From Pseudochelatococcus sp050946405 (GTDB lineage: Bacteria > Pseudomonadota > Alphaproteobacteria > Rhizobiales > Beijerinckiaceae), in NCBI RefSeq assembly GCF_050946405.1, contig NZ_JBMNUS010000013.1, forward strand, positions 71,443 through 135,442: DNA of 64,000 nt, written 5' to 3'. Shown here piece after piece: positions 54,398-63,904 of this stretch (the stretch's first letter is position 1; each line of letters opens with the position of its first letter). The position numbers were made by a program, and so were the translations under genes. The notes under the pieces are model-generated. The model did no database searches. It was not told where the DNA came from and was given only the letters and a program-made list of their open reading frames with translations.

Positions 54398-57300
54398 GTG
54401 CTCTCCCGCGACAACATCAAGGACATCTATCCGCTGACGCCTTTTCAGGAAGGGGTCGTCTTTCACGATCTCATGGAGCGCGAGGCGGCGCACGAGGGCC
54501 AGCGCGCCTACTTTCAGCAGATGAGCTTCACCGTGCGCGGGCCGCTGGATATCGCGGCCTTCCGGCGCGCCTGGCAATTCCTGGTGGACCGGCATGACGT
54601 GCTGCGCACCGTCTTCCGGCCGACAGGCGCGGAGCGGCCGTTGCAAATCGTGCTGAAGGCGCGTGAACTCGTGCCGGATGTCGTCGACTGCCGCGCTCTC
54701 GGCCCGGATGCCGCCGGCGCGACCTGCGAGCGCTACGAGGCGGAGCAGCGGCAGCGCCCGTTCGATCTGCGGCGCGACCTGCTGGTGCGGCTCGGCCTGC
54801 TGCTGATCGCCCCGGAGGAGACCCGCGTCGTGTTCGGCTTCCATCATGTGCTGATGGACGGCTGGTGCATCGGCATCTTGCAGGACGACCTGACGCGCGC
54901 CTATCAGGCTTTTACGCGCGGCGATGCGCCGCGTCTGCCCGCCGCCGTTCAGTTCGGCGGTTTCGTCAAGGCGAGCGAGCGGCGGCGCACGGCGCGGGCG
55001 CTGGATTTCTGGCGCGATTATCTCGCGGATTACGAGACCGCCGTGGCGCTCCCCGGCCGCCGCCCCGTCGCCCTCGACGGGCCGCGGGACAGCCTCACGC
55101 ACGAGGCGGCGCTGGGCGAGGCGCTGACGGCGCAACTCGATGCGCGGGCGCGCGCGCTCGGGGTGACGCCGGGCACGCTGGCGCAGGCGCTCTGGGGCGT
55201 GCTGCTGGCGAAGATGGAGAATCGGCGGGATGTCGTCTTCGGCACCATGGCCTCGACGCGCCTGCCCGATCTTCCGGGCGGCGAGGCCGTGCTGGGGCCG
55301 TGCATCGGCATGCTGCCGCTGCGCATCCGCTACGCGCCATCCGAAACCTTCGCGGAACTCGTGGCGCAGGTCCATGCGCAACGGCCCGGCTGGCTCGGGC
55401 ACGTGCATTGCGCGCTGGCCGACATCCAGCAGGCGAGCGCGCCGCGCGGCGCGTTGATCGGACATTATTTCGTCTATGAGAACTACCCGCTCGACGCGCG
55501 TTTCCGGGGCGAGGCGCAGGTGCTCGCGCCCGGCGTGACGATCCATGACGTGCGGATGTTCCAGACCGGCAATTACGATTTCGGGGCGCTCATGCTGCCG
55601 GGCGAAAGCGCGCGCCTCGTGTTGACCTTCAACAGCCGGGCGGTCGATCCGGCGGCCGTGGCGCGCATCGGGCGCTGGTTCGTGCGGCTGGCGCGGCAGG
55701 CCGCCGGGGAGCCGGACTGCGCCATCGATGCCATGACCCTGCTCGATGACGAAGAGGCGGCGCGAATCGAGGCGTGGGGCCGGGGGGCGGAGCCCGGCGT
55801 GCTTGCGCCCGACATCGCGGCGCTGCGGCGCGATGTCGTGGCCCGTAGGGGCGAGGCCCCGGCTGTGCGGGCCGGCGGGCGCACGCTCTCGCACGCGGAA
55901 CTGGAAGCGCGGGCGCGCGGGCTCGCGGCCTGGTTTCGCCGCGCGCACGGGATCGGGCCGGGCGATCCGGTCGCGCTGCATCTGCCTGCCGGAGAGGGGC
56001 TGGTGACGGCGATGCTGGCCTGCCTGCTGCTCGGCGCGCCGTTCGTGCCGCTCGACCCCGGCAATCCGGCGCTGCGCACGGCCCATATCCTGAAGGACAG
56101 CGGGGCGCGGCTCGTGCTGGCGCAGGGCGCGCTGCCGGAAGAGGCGGCGGCCGGCGTGCCGGTGGCGCAATCGCCGGCCGATCCCGGCGCGCTCGACGGG
56201 GAAGCGCTGCCGGCCGTCGACGCCGACGCGACGGCCTACATCATCTATACTTCCGGCACGACGGGCGTGCCGAAGGGGGTGCGCGTCGGCCAGTCCGCGC
56301 TCATCAATTATGTCGGCTGGTTCGGCACGCTGTCCGGCGCCGGGCCTGACATGCGCACGGCGCTCGTGACCTCGGCGGCCTTCGATCTCGGCTATACCGG
56401 CCTGTTCGGCGCGCTGCTCGGCGGCGGCTGCGTGTCGCTTCCCGACGAGGACGAGCGCCGCGATCCGGCCCATGTGCTCGCCCTGCTGGCCGACCACGGC
56501 ATCATGGTGCTCAAGACGACGCCCTCCTATCTGTCGATGCTCCTCGCGACGCCGGGCGGGGAGGCGCGTCTTGCCGGGGCGGGCGCGCTGCGCCTGCTGC
56601 TGCTCGGCGGCGAGCCGCAGAATTTCGCCGAGCTGCGGCGTCTGCGGCAACGGCTTCCGGGCCTGCGCATCTACAATCATTACGGGCCGACCGAGGCCAC
56701 CATCGGCTGCGCCGCCGGCCCGCTCGACGATCTGGCGGATCGCGGCGAGGGGCCGCAACGTCTCGGCCGGCCGATCGCGGGCGTGCGCCTTTTCGTGTGT
56801 GACGCCGCGCTGCGGCCCGTGCCGCCCGGCGTGCCGGGCGAACTGCTCGTGGCCGGGCGCGGCCTCGCGCAGGGATATGTGAACGCCTCGCCCGCCGACG
56901 CCGCCCGCTTCGCCGTCCTGCCATGGTGCGGCGGGCTGCGCGTCTACCGCACCGGCGACCGCGTGCGCTGGGCCGATGACGGCACGCTGGAGTTTCTCGG
57001 GCGCGTCGACGATCAGGTGAAGGTGCGCGGCTATCGCGTCTCGCTGAAGGAGGTCGAGGCGGCGCTGACGGCGCTTGAGTGCGTGCGTGACGCGGCGGTG
57101 GTGACGGATGCGCGCGGCGGCGCGACCGAGCTTGTCGCCTATGTCGTCCCGGAAGGGGAAAGGCCGGAAGGGGAAACGACGCCGGCCGCCATCCGCGCCG
57201 CTCTGGCGCGGCGTCTGCCGCCGCCGATGATACCGGCGCGCTTCATCGCCGTGTCGCGCTTCCCGCTGACCGCCAACGGCAAGACCGACCGCAAGGCGCT

Positions 57301-58387
57301 GACCGAACACCGGCGGCCGCAGGCTCCCGCGCCCGGAGCGCCGGAGGCGGGAAACGAGACGGAGGAGAAACTGCGCGCGATCTGGCGCGAGGTGCTGTTT
57401 CTCGACCATGTGGGCCTCGACGACGATTTCTTCGCGCTCGGCGGCCACAGCCTGAAGGCGATCCTCGTCGCCTCGAAGGCGCGGGCGGTGTTCGAACGCC
57501 CGCTCACGCTGCGCAGCCTGTTCGATCACCCCACCGTGCGCCGACTCGCCGTGCATATTGTCGGCGGCGCCACGCCCACGCCTGTCGGCGGCGATCGGGT
57601 GCTGCCGCTGCGCGCGGGATCGTCCGACGCGCCGCTCGCCGTCTTTTTCCCGCCGGCGCTCGGCACGTCGACCCCCTACCGCGATCTGGTCGAGCCTCTC
57701 GCGGGCGATGTCGCCTGCATCGGGATGCAGGCGCCGGGTTTCGACCGCGACGAGCCGTTCGCGGAAAATGTGGCGGACTGCGCCGGACATTTCGTGCGGG
57801 CCTTGCGGCCGCTGATCGGACAGGGGCGGAGACTTCGACTGGTCGGCTGGTCCATGGGTGCGCATTTCGCACTGGAGACGGCGTTGCAGTTGGAGGCGGA
57901 AAACGGAGGGCATCGGAGCCCGGCGCTCGAACTGATCCTGCTGGACAGCGCCCCGCCGGCGGCGGACGACGGAACGAACGATGCGTCGGACGGCTTGCCG
58001 GGCTTCGCGGCGTTACGCACGCGCCCTTATTGGGGCCGCGTGCTGGCGATCATGGATGCGATGCCCCCGGCCGATCTCGCGCGCATCGAGCGTCTCGCCC
58101 GGCACAATCATGCCGCGGTGCGGCGACATCGCTTCACCGGCGTCGTTCACAGCCCCGTCACCTGCCTGGAGGCCGCCGATGCGCTTCCCCGCGCGGGCAT
58201 GGAAGGCTTCCGCCGATTCGCGGCCGGGCGATTCGCCGTGCATGAGGTCGGTGGCGATCATTACTCGATGTTCCATCCGCCGCATCTGAACACGGTGCTG
58301 TCGTGGCTTGAACAACTGCTGACGGCCAGCGGCAGCGGCGCGGGCGCGACACCGGCCGCCAGCGCACCGGGATCGCTGACGGCATAG
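54398..58387 (+). CDS. Terminal nonribosomal peptide synthetase C-A-PCP-TE, 1329 aa
   Basis: Last module. It starts at GTG 54398, giving VLSRDNIKDIYPLTPFQEGV, the classic beginning of a C domain that accepts a chain after an epimerase; an ATG at 54332 is in frame but would prepend a basic, unrelated tail. C (HHVLMDGW at 149), A (~460-965; IYTSGTTGVPKG; pocket from Asp663 read as DLTKLGHIG, one residue off the Asp code DLTKVGHIGK), PCP (Ser1018 in GGHSLKA), TE (Ser1152 in GWSMGAH, His1288 in GGDHYSMF). It should add L-Asp to the D-residue made by the E domain at 45683 and release the product by hydrolysis or cyclisation. Its 3' 127 bp overlap the antisense phosphopantetheinyl transferase gene. 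Confidence 0.93.
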   Translation: MLSRDNIKDIYPLTPFQEGVVFHDLMEREAAHEGQRAYFQQMSFTVRGPLDIAAFRRAWQFLVDRHDVLRTVFRPTGAERPLQIVLKARELVPDVVDCRALGPDAAGATCERYEAEQRQRPFDLRRDLLVRLGLLLIAPEETRVVFGFHHVLMDGWCIGILQDDLTRAYQAFTRGDAPRLPAAVQFGGFVKASERRRTARALDFWRDYLADYETAVALPGRRPVALDGPRDSLTHEAALGEALTAQLDARARALGVTPGTLAQALWGVLLAKMENRRDVVFGTMASTRLPDLPGGEAVLGPCIGMLPLRIRYAPSETFAELVAQVHAQRPGWLGHVHCALADIQQASAPRGALIGHYFVYENYPLDARFRGEAQVLAPGVTIHDVRMFQTGNYDFGALMLPGESARLVLTFNSRAVDPAAVARIGRWFVRLARQAAGEPDCAIDAMTLLDDEEAARIEAWGRGAEPGVLAPDIAALRRDVVARRGEAPAVRAGGRTLSHAELEARARGLAAWFRRAHGIGPGDPVALHLPAGEGLVTAMLACLLLGAPFVPLDPGNPALRTAHILKDSGARLVLAQGALPEEAAAGVPVAQSPADPGALDGEALPAVDADATAYIIYTSGTTGVPKGVRVGQSALINYVGWFGTLSGAGPDMRTALVTSAAFDLGYTGLFGALLGGGCVSLPDEDERRDPAHVLALLADHGIMVLKTTPSYLSMLLATPGGEARLAGAGALRLLLLGGEPQNFAELRRLRQRLPGLRIYNHYGPTEATIGCAAGPLDDLADRGEGPQRLGRPIAGVRLFVCDAALRPVPPGVPGELLVAGRGLAQGYVNASPADAARFAVLPWCGGLRVYRTGDRVRWADDGTLEFLGRVDDQVKVRGYRVSLKEVEAALTALECVRDAAVVTDARGGATELVAYVVPEGERPEGETTPAAIRAALARRLPPPMIPARFIAVSRFPLTANGKTDRKALTEHRRPQAPAPGAPEAGNETEEKLRAIWREVLFLDHVGLDDDFFALGGHSLKAILVASKARAVFERPLTLRSLFDHPTVRRLAVHIVGGATPTPVGGDRVLPLRAGSSDAPLAVFFPPALGTSTPYRDLVEPLAGDVACIGMQAPGFDRDEPFAENVADCAGHFVRALRPLIGQGRRLRLVGWSMGAHFALETALQLEAENGGHRSPALELILLDSAPPAADDGTNDASDGLPGFAALRTRPYWGRVLAIMDAMPPADLARIERLARHNHAAVRRHRFTGVVHSPVTCLEAADALPRAGMEGFRRFAAGRFAVHEVGGDHYSMFHPPHLNTVLSWLEQLLTASGSGAGATPAASAPGSLTA

Positions 58388-59166
58388 GCGGTGAGGCGCG
58401 GCCGCTCGCCGGCGCGCAGGAGCATGGTGAGCGCGAAGGCGTGGCCCGAAGCGAGCAGACCGCTCTGGACGTGCCAGACGCCCGCGCGGCGCAGGTCTTC
58501 GTCGAGATGGGCGAAGCCGAGACGGGTGAAGCCGAGACTGGCGAAGGTTGGCTGATCGAGCGAGAAACCGGCGCAGGTCAGCGGGCGGGAAAGGCCCTGG
58601 CCAAGGCCCTTCACCACGCTTTCCTTCAGCGTCCACAGCCTGAAGAAGCGCTCCGCCATCGGTGTCGGGCAGTCGCCGTGAGCGGAATCCGGCTGGATGG
58701 GAGAGCGTTCCAGCGCGGCAAGGCCGGCCAGTTCCGCCGCCGTGCAGAAGCTTTGCGCCAGTTCGATCGTCGCCGTCGCCGGCGTCACGCGCTCGACATC
58801 GACGCCGGTCTCGCGGCCCTCGCACAACGCGACCGCCACGCAGCCCGCCGTGTGCGACAGGCTGAAGCGCACGTCAGGCATCCCCGGCGCGCGCACGATG
58901 CACGGCTTGCCGAGGGGCGAGGCGGTAAAGCGCCATGCCGCCGGCCCCGTTCCGGCGATATGGCGGGACAGCGCCCCCCGCAGCAGGCCGTGCGCGGCGA
59001 CGAATGTCTCGCGATCGCGCTCGAAACGGAAACGGCCCGCCCGCGCGGTCTCCTGCGCGTCGAGCCACGCTGCCGCCCGCCCGCCGGCGATCCCGGCCGG
59101 AGCCGCGATGTAAACCGATACCGGAATGTCCCGTATGGACGCCGGACTGTCGTGCATTATATCCAT
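58261..59166 (-). CDS. 4'-phosphopantetheinyl transferase, Sfp type
   Basis: 301 residues. It attaches phosphopantetheine from CoA to the Ser of the five peptidyl and two acyl carrier domains here. Diagnostic parts are FSLSHTAGCVAVAL, the metal-binding GVDVERV, and FFRLWTLKESVVKGLGQGLS, with a normal Sfp-like spacing. The C-terminal ~60 residues (after ALTMLLRAGERP) extend beyond the usual end and are coded by DNA that also encodes the end of the terminal synthetase. Starts at 59166 or 59157 are both possible. It is convergent with the synthetase gene. Confidence 0.92.
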   Translation of the reverse strand: MDIMHDSPASIRDIPVSVYIAAPAGIAGGRAAAWLDAQETARAGRFRFERDRETFVAAHGLLRGALSRHIAGTGPAAWRFTASPLGKPCIVRAPGMPDVRFSLSHTAGCVAVALCEGRETGVDVERVTPATATIELAQSFCTAAELAGLAALERSPIQPDSAHGDCPTPMAERFFRLWTLKESVVKGLGQGLSRPLTCAGFSLDQPTFASLGFTRLGFAHLDEDLRRAGVWHVQSGLLASGHAFALTMLLRAGERPRLTAYAVSDPGALAAGVAPAPLPLAVSSCSSHDSTVFRCGGWNIE

Positions 59167-59372
59167 ACCCGTTATCGCTTCGACGGAAAAACCACCGGAA
59201 AACCCTTATGCCGGCGGATGGCGGGACGCATCCTATCATGCGCGGCCGGGCGGGCGCGACGGCGCAGGAATGCTCTTGACCGACGCAAGCGTTGACGCGA
59301 CGTTATCGCCGATGGTCGCCGCAATCTATGGCGCGGTGCGGTGATAGTATGACATTTATGCGGAGCGGTCGG

Positions 59373-60407
59373 ATGAAAATATGGTCGGGCTTTCCGGCGC
59401 TCGCGGCAGCGGCTTTCATGACGGGCTTGCCGGCAAATCCGCCGGCATGGGGAGCGGATGCGGCGCCGTTCGACCAGTCGCCCTATGAGCGGCCGGCGTC
59501 GCTCGTCGAGGTGGGCGATGGGCAACGGCTCAATCTCGTCTGCCGGGGCGAAGGTTTTCCGACGGTTCTTCTCGAAGCGGGTTTCGGCGAAAGCGCGGTG
59601 ACGTGGCGCGACGTTCAGCCGGAAATCGCCAAAGTGACGCGCGTCTGCGCCTATGACCGGGCCGGGCTCGGTTTCAGCGATCCCGCCAGGGCGGCGCAGG
59701 ATGTGGCGGGCATGGCCGCGCGGCTGCGGGCTCTTGTCGACGCGGGCGGTATCGGCCGCCCGTTCGTTTTGGTGGCGCATTCGATGGGCGGGTTGATCGC
59801 GGCCCGGTATGCCGACGAGAATCCGCGCGATCTGGCGGGGCTGGTGCTCGTCGATCCCGCCGTGGCGCATCAGGAGCGGCACATGGCCGCCGTCACCCGC
59901 TCCTATTTCATCGCGAACGCGCAGCAACGCGCCGTGATTCTCGCCTGTCTGGATGCCGCGAAAGCCGGCGATATGACGCCGGGCAGTTCTCTGCCGGCCG
60001 AATGCGGCAACCCGACACCCGGTGCCGGCCCGGTGCTGGCGGCGGCGGAAAGCGCGCGGATGAAGAAGGTTTCCTATTGGGAGGCGCTGCTTTCCGAACA
60101 TGAAAACATGTTCTCCATGCAGGAGGACAGCTCGACCGTGGATGACATCCAGCTCACCGGCTCCACCCGGCGATATGGAACCTTGCCGCTGATCGTTCTC
60201 ACCGCCGGGAATGCGTTGCCCGATATGCCGGAGGCCGAAAAAGACCCCGCCAATACATTGTGGATGAAGCTGCATGACGAACTGGCGGCGCGCTCCGACC
60301 GGGGCGTGAATCGCCTGGCCCCGCAATCGGGGCATTATATCCAGAACGACGCGCCGCAGGAGGTGATCGCGGCCGTGCTCGAAGTCGTCACCGCCACGCG
60401 GCGGTGA
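59373..60407 (+). CDS. Secreted alpha/beta hydrolase
   Basis: 344 residues from the ATG at 59373 (GGAG at good spacing), which begins a Sec signal peptide (hydrophobic core ~5-22, cleavage after the Ala-rich AWGA near residue 29). The fold is a classic alpha/beta hydrolase: VLLEAGFGESAVTW (oxyanion region), CAYDRAGLGFSDP, nucleophile Ser137 in VLVAHSMGGLIAARYA, GLVLVDPAV, and His321 in SGHYIQND. It should be a periplasmic or secreted esterase/lipase-like enzyme. It is divergent from the phosphopantetheinyl transferase and may or may not belong to the cluster. Confidence 0.87.
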   Translation: MKIWSGFPALAAAAFMTGLPANPPAWGADAAPFDQSPYERPASLVEVGDGQRLNLVCRGEGFPTVLLEAGFGESAVTWRDVQPEIAKVTRVCAYDRAGLGFSDPARAAQDVAGMAARLRALVDAGGIGRPFVLVAHSMGGLIAARYADENPRDLAGLVLVDPAVAHQERHMAAVTRSYFIANAQQRAVILACLDAAKAGDMTPGSSLPAECGNPTPGAGPVLAAAESARMKKVSYWEALLSEHENMFSMQEDSSTVDDIQLTGSTRRYGTLPLIVLTAGNALPDMPEAEKDPANTLWMKLHDELAARSDRGVNRLAPQSGHYIQNDAPQEVIAAVLEVVTATRR

Positions 60408-60432
60408 CAGTTCGCGGACAGCGCGCGAGCCC

Positions 60433-61446
60433 TTACCTGACCGGGCAGGAATTGCCGTTGGCGCTGTAATTGATGACCTTGATCTTGCCGCCGATGATGT
60501 CGTCTCGTATGGCGACGATCTTCTTTTCCATATCGGCTGTCACGAGCTTGCGGTTGTTGTCGTCCAGCGCCCAGTCGACGCCGCCTTCCTTCAGGCCGAG
60601 GGAGATGGTGCCCGGTTTCCAGGTGCCGTTCTTCGCATCCTGAAACGCACCGTAAACCGCGTTGTCGACGCGCTTGAGCATGGAGGTCAGCACCGTGCCG
60701 GGCTGTATGTGATTCTGGTTGCTGTCCACGCCGATGGCCAGTTTGCCCTTGTCCTTCGCCGCCTGCATCACGCCGATTCCGGTGCCGCCGGCGGCGGCGA
60801 AAATGACATCCACGCCGCGGCCGAACTGCGCGTCGGCAAGATCCGCGCCCTTCGCCGGGTCGCGCCACACGGAAGGGGTGGTGCCGACCATGTCCGCGAT
60901 ATATTCGATCTGCGGATTGATATATTTTCCTCCCTGGGCGTAACCGCAGCCGAAAGCTTGTATCGGCGGAATATCCATGCCGCCGATGAAGCCCAGCTTG
61001 CCGCTTTTCGAGGCCATCGCGGCCAGCGCACCCACGAGGAAGGAGCCTTCCTCGTCCTTGAACACGATCGACTGAACGTTCGGCGCCTCGATCACGGAAT
61101 CGATGATGACGAACTTCACGTCGGGAAACCGCGGCGCGACCTTTTCAAGCGCGGGCTTCTGCGCGGAGCCGACCGAGACCACCACGCTCACGCCGCGCCG
61201 GGCGAGATTGGTCAGCGCCTGTTCGCGCTGGTTCTCGCCGGTGATCTCGAATTCGCGATAAGCGGCGCCGGTTTCCTTCCTGAACCGCTCCGCGCCATTA
61301 TATGCGGCTTCGTTGAAGCTCTTGTCGAACTTGCCGCCCATGTCGAACACGATGGCCGGGCCGGAACTCTGGGCCGGAGCGGAGACGCTCGTCATCATTA
61401 AAGCAATTCCGGCAAAAGCCGATGCCGCAATTCCGATATGGCGCAT
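60433..61446 (-). CDS. BMP-family (PnrA-like) periplasmic substrate-binding protein
   Basis: 337-residue binding protein with a Sec signal peptide (cleavage near APA-QS, residue ~26; no lipobox Cys). The BMP pattern is clear: PAIVFDMGGKFDKSFNEAAYNGAERF cut short here as FDMGGKFDKSFN, SVGSAQKPALEKVA, FKDEEGSFLVGALAAM, and VIFAAAGGTGIGVMQAA. Relatives bind nucleosides such as purine ribosides for ABC uptake. No permease or ATPase partner is in the window, so it is either orphan or feeds a transporter elsewhere, or it acts as a chemoreceptor ligand-binder for the chemotaxis protein divergent from it. Confidence 0.92.
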   Translation of the reverse strand: MRHIGIAASAFAGIALMMTSVSAPAQSSGPAIVFDMGGKFDKSFNEAAYNGAERFRKETGAAYREFEITGENQREQALTNLARRGVSVVVSVGSAQKPALEKVAPRFPDVKFVIIDSVIEAPNVQSIVFKDEEGSFLVGALAAMASKSGKLGFIGGMDIPPIQAFGCGYAQGGKYINPQIEYIADMVGTTPSVWRDPAKGADLADAQFGRGVDVIFAAAGGTGIGVMQAAKDKGKLAIGVDSNQNHIQPGTVLTSMLKRVDNAVYGAFQDAKNGTWKPGTISLGLKEGGVDWALDDNNRKLVTADMEKKIVAIRDDIIGGKIKVINYSANGNSCPVR

Positions 61447-61834
61447 GATCAATTCCTTTCGCTGACGGCCTCCGGCCGGAGCGCGGGTTCGCTCTTGTGA
61501 TGTCGGAGCGATTTCCCGATCAACGAAAGAGATCGAGAAATCGCTGAAAATCAAAGGCTTGTGTGTAGTTTGACCCGATATCCCGAAACGGTCGCGCTCC
61601 CGGAGTCTGGCCGATGAGACAAATATGGCGCGCTTACGTGGCCCTTTTACGAAACCGCCCGCAAGTTATGGGAGAAAATGTCCAGAGCAGCGCTAAAACG
61701 TTTAAAATGCATCGTAAATGTCAGATATGACATGAGAGATCACGGCGTGTATGGCGCAAATCGGTCATTATTATCACAAAACCGCAATGCTTCATGGCTA
61801 CTGTTTTTCGAGCAGTAGCGGAGAGGGTTCGGTT
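61447..61834. promoter_or_regulatory. Divergent intergenic region between BMP protein and chemoreceptor
   Basis: 388 bp, AT-richer than its flanks, without a convincing gene. It holds the inverted repeat ATGTCA-4 nt-TGACAT at 61718-61733 and a stem-loop just before the chemoreceptor ribosome-binding site. No unambiguous promoter was recognised. An in-frame ATG at 61751 upstream of the chemoreceptor would add a Ser-rich leader and is not favoured. Confidence 0.5.
61797..61819 (+). promoter_or_regulatory. Stem-loop before the chemoreceptor ribosome-binding site
   Basis: GCTACTG (61797-61803) pairs with CAGTAGC (61813-61819) around a 9-nt loop, ending where the GGAGAGG ribosome-binding site begins. 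It may modulate translation. Confidence 0.4.
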
Positions 61835-63853
61835 ATGGCGTTTTCTGGTCCCGCCATCGGCATTCGCGGCCGTTTGTGGTTGGCATTCGGCGTCATTTCG
61901 ACATTGCCGATTCTGGCGGCGCTGGTTGCGTGGCTGGCTTTCAACGATGTGGCCGAACGCATGGATCAGGTCGCCCAGCGGCGATTGCCGCAGATCGAGG
62001 CTGCGCTGCGGCTGGCCGCGACGGCGGAGCGGCTGGTCGGTTATGGTCCGCAGATCGTGGCGGCGCCGGGCGCCGATGCGCGCGAGGCCATCTGGCGGCG
62101 TGTCGATCCCATCCGGGATGAAGGCCGCAGCCTGATCGAAGCCCTGCGCGGCACGACGGATGCGGTGGAGATCACCGATTACATCTCGTATATCGACGAC
62201 ATGAGCCGGATGTTGACCGATATTCATAATCTGGTGAACGCCATTGGCGAAAACAGAGCCGAATTTGTCCGGCTGATGCAGAAGGTCGAGCCGGCGGCCG
62301 GTGATTTCGACCGGGTGGCGGAGCAACTGGACGATATCGAAGCCGGCGCCTTGCTCGGACAACTGAATGTAAAGCTGGTGGGCGCCTTGCTGGGCTTGCC
62401 GGTTCTGACCGATCTGGATGCGGTCGACCGCGCCAGAGCCGGCGTGGAGGAGCATCGGGCGGAGCTCGTGCGTCTGGTCGGGGGGCTGGAGGCGGCCGAT
62501 GCGGAGCGAATCGCGCCGGTTCGCGATGCGTGGCTGGCAGTTCTGGATGCCCAGCCGTTTCAGATGCAGAGCGATTTTCTGCTCGACGGGGAAGATCGCG
62601 ATCTGCTGCTCGTTTCAAACGCCACCGTTGCGGAGCGCCTGCGAGAGCGGACGGCCGGTCTGGTGGCGGACGCCAGCAACGGCGCGCGGGCGGCGGCCGC
62701 GGATGTGCGCACGGTCATTGCCGATGGCGTATGGAAGCTCTTCGGCGTCGCGATCGGCGCCGTGGTGCTGGCGATTGCAATCGGCTGGCTGTATGTCAAC
62801 CGCCTGCTCATCCGCAGCCTGACACGCCTCATCGATATCATGCGCCGGTTGTCGCAAGGCGAGCGCGAGATCGCGATTCCCGATCTGCACCGGCGCGACG
62901 AAATCGGCGCCATGGCCGCCGCGCTGGAGGTGTTCAAGCAAAATGCCATCGAGCGCCATCATCTGGAAGAGAATCAGCGCCATGCAAGCGAGGCCCAGGC
63001 GCAACGCGTTGATGCCGTCGAGGCGCTGATTCGCGATTTCGACGATGAGATGGTCAACGTGCTCGCCCTGATCAGGGCCTCGTCCGAATCGCTCGAGAGC
63101 ACCGCCCGATCCCTCAATACGACCGCGGACGCAAGCTCCGGCAATGTCGTCAATGTTTCGACGGCTGCCGAGCAGGCATCGGCAAACGTGCAGAATGTCG
63201 CATCGGCCTCTGAACAACTCGCCGCCTCGATCAACGAGATTTCCCGTCAGATCAGTGATTCGCGTCAGATCGCCGATCAGGCGCTCGCGTCCGTGCGCGA
63301 AACGGACGGCACGGCCCGTCAGCTTCTGAGCGCGAGCGAGCGAATCAACGAGATCGTGGCGCTGATCAGCACCATCGCCCAGCAAACGAATCTGCTGGCG
63401 CTTAACGCCACGATCGAGGCGGCCCGTGCGGGCAACGCCGGCAAGGGCTTCGCCGTGGTGGCGTCGGAGGTCAAGTCCCTGGCTGATCAGACCGAACGCG
63501 CGACGGGCGACATATCCGAGCATCTCAGAGCGATTCAGACGGTTTCGCAAACGGCCGTTTCCGCCATTCATGGCGTCGGCGAGATCATCGAGCGAATCAA
63601 CGTGATCTTTTCGGAGATCTCTCAGGCGGTATCGCAGCAAGGAGCTGCGACTCGCGAAATCGCCGAAAGCGTTCAGCAGGCGGCTACGGGCACGCAACAG
63701 GTTTCGGTGAAGATGCGGGATATTTCCCAGGGTGTGAGCGACACCCGCCAGCATGCCGCCGATGTGCTCGGTTCCGCCTCCGGGCTGGCGAAGGAAGCCC
63801 AGGGCGTGCGCCATACGGTCGAGCGATTTTTCGACGAAATCCGTGCTGCGTAA
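61835..63853 (+). CDS. Methyl-accepting chemotaxis protein
   Basis: 672-residue chemoreceptor. The start at 61835 has a GGAGAGG Shine-Dalgarno. Membrane helix 1 lies at ~14-35 (GRLWLAFGVISTLPILAALV), a periplasmic helical sensor domain of ~265 residues follows, then membrane helix 2 at ~300-320 (FGVAIGAVVLAIAIGWLYV), a HAMP linker (MRRLSQGEREIAIPDLHRRD), and the cytoplasmic signalling coiled coil with the conserved tip QTNLLALNATIEAARAG and VVASEVKSLADQT. It signals to CheA/CheW. The ligand is unknown; the divergent BMP binding protein is a possible partner. Confidence 0.93.
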   Translation: MAFSGPAIGIRGRLWLAFGVISTLPILAALVAWLAFNDVAERMDQVAQRRLPQIEAALRLAATAERLVGYGPQIVAAPGADAREAIWRRVDPIRDEGRSLIEALRGTTDAVEITDYISYIDDMSRMLTDIHNLVNAIGENRAEFVRLMQKVEPAAGDFDRVAEQLDDIEAGALLGQLNVKLVGALLGLPVLTDLDAVDRARAGVEEHRAELVRLVGGLEAADAERIAPVRDAWLAVLDAQPFQMQSDFLLDGEDRDLLLVSNATVAERLRERTAGLVADASNGARAAAADVRTVIADGVWKLFGVAIGAVVLAIAIGWLYVNRLLIRSLTRLIDIMRRLSQGEREIAIPDLHRRDEIGAMAAALEVFKQNAIERHHLEENQRHASEAQAQRVDAVEALIRDFDDEMVNVLALIRASSESLESTARSLNTTADASSGNVVNVSTAAEQASANVQNVASASEQLAASINEISRQISDSRQIADQALASVRETDGTARQLLSASERINEIVALISTIAQQTNLLALNATIEAARAGNAGKGFAVVASEVKSLADQTERATGDISEHLRAIQTVSQTAVSAIHGVGEIIERINVIFSEISQAVSQQGAATREIAESVQQAATGTQQVSVKMRDISQGVSDTRQHAADVLGSASGLAKEAQGVRHTVERFFDEIRAA

Positions 63854-63904
63854 GGCGTTGTGGGGATCGGACGTTCCTTTCGTCAAGAAAGTTTCATTTT
63901 TGGA

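Noticed and set aside
54332..54398. ATG at 54332 as start of the terminal synthetase
   Set aside because: In frame, but it adds a basic unrelated leader. The GTG at 54398 gives the usual beginning of a C domain.
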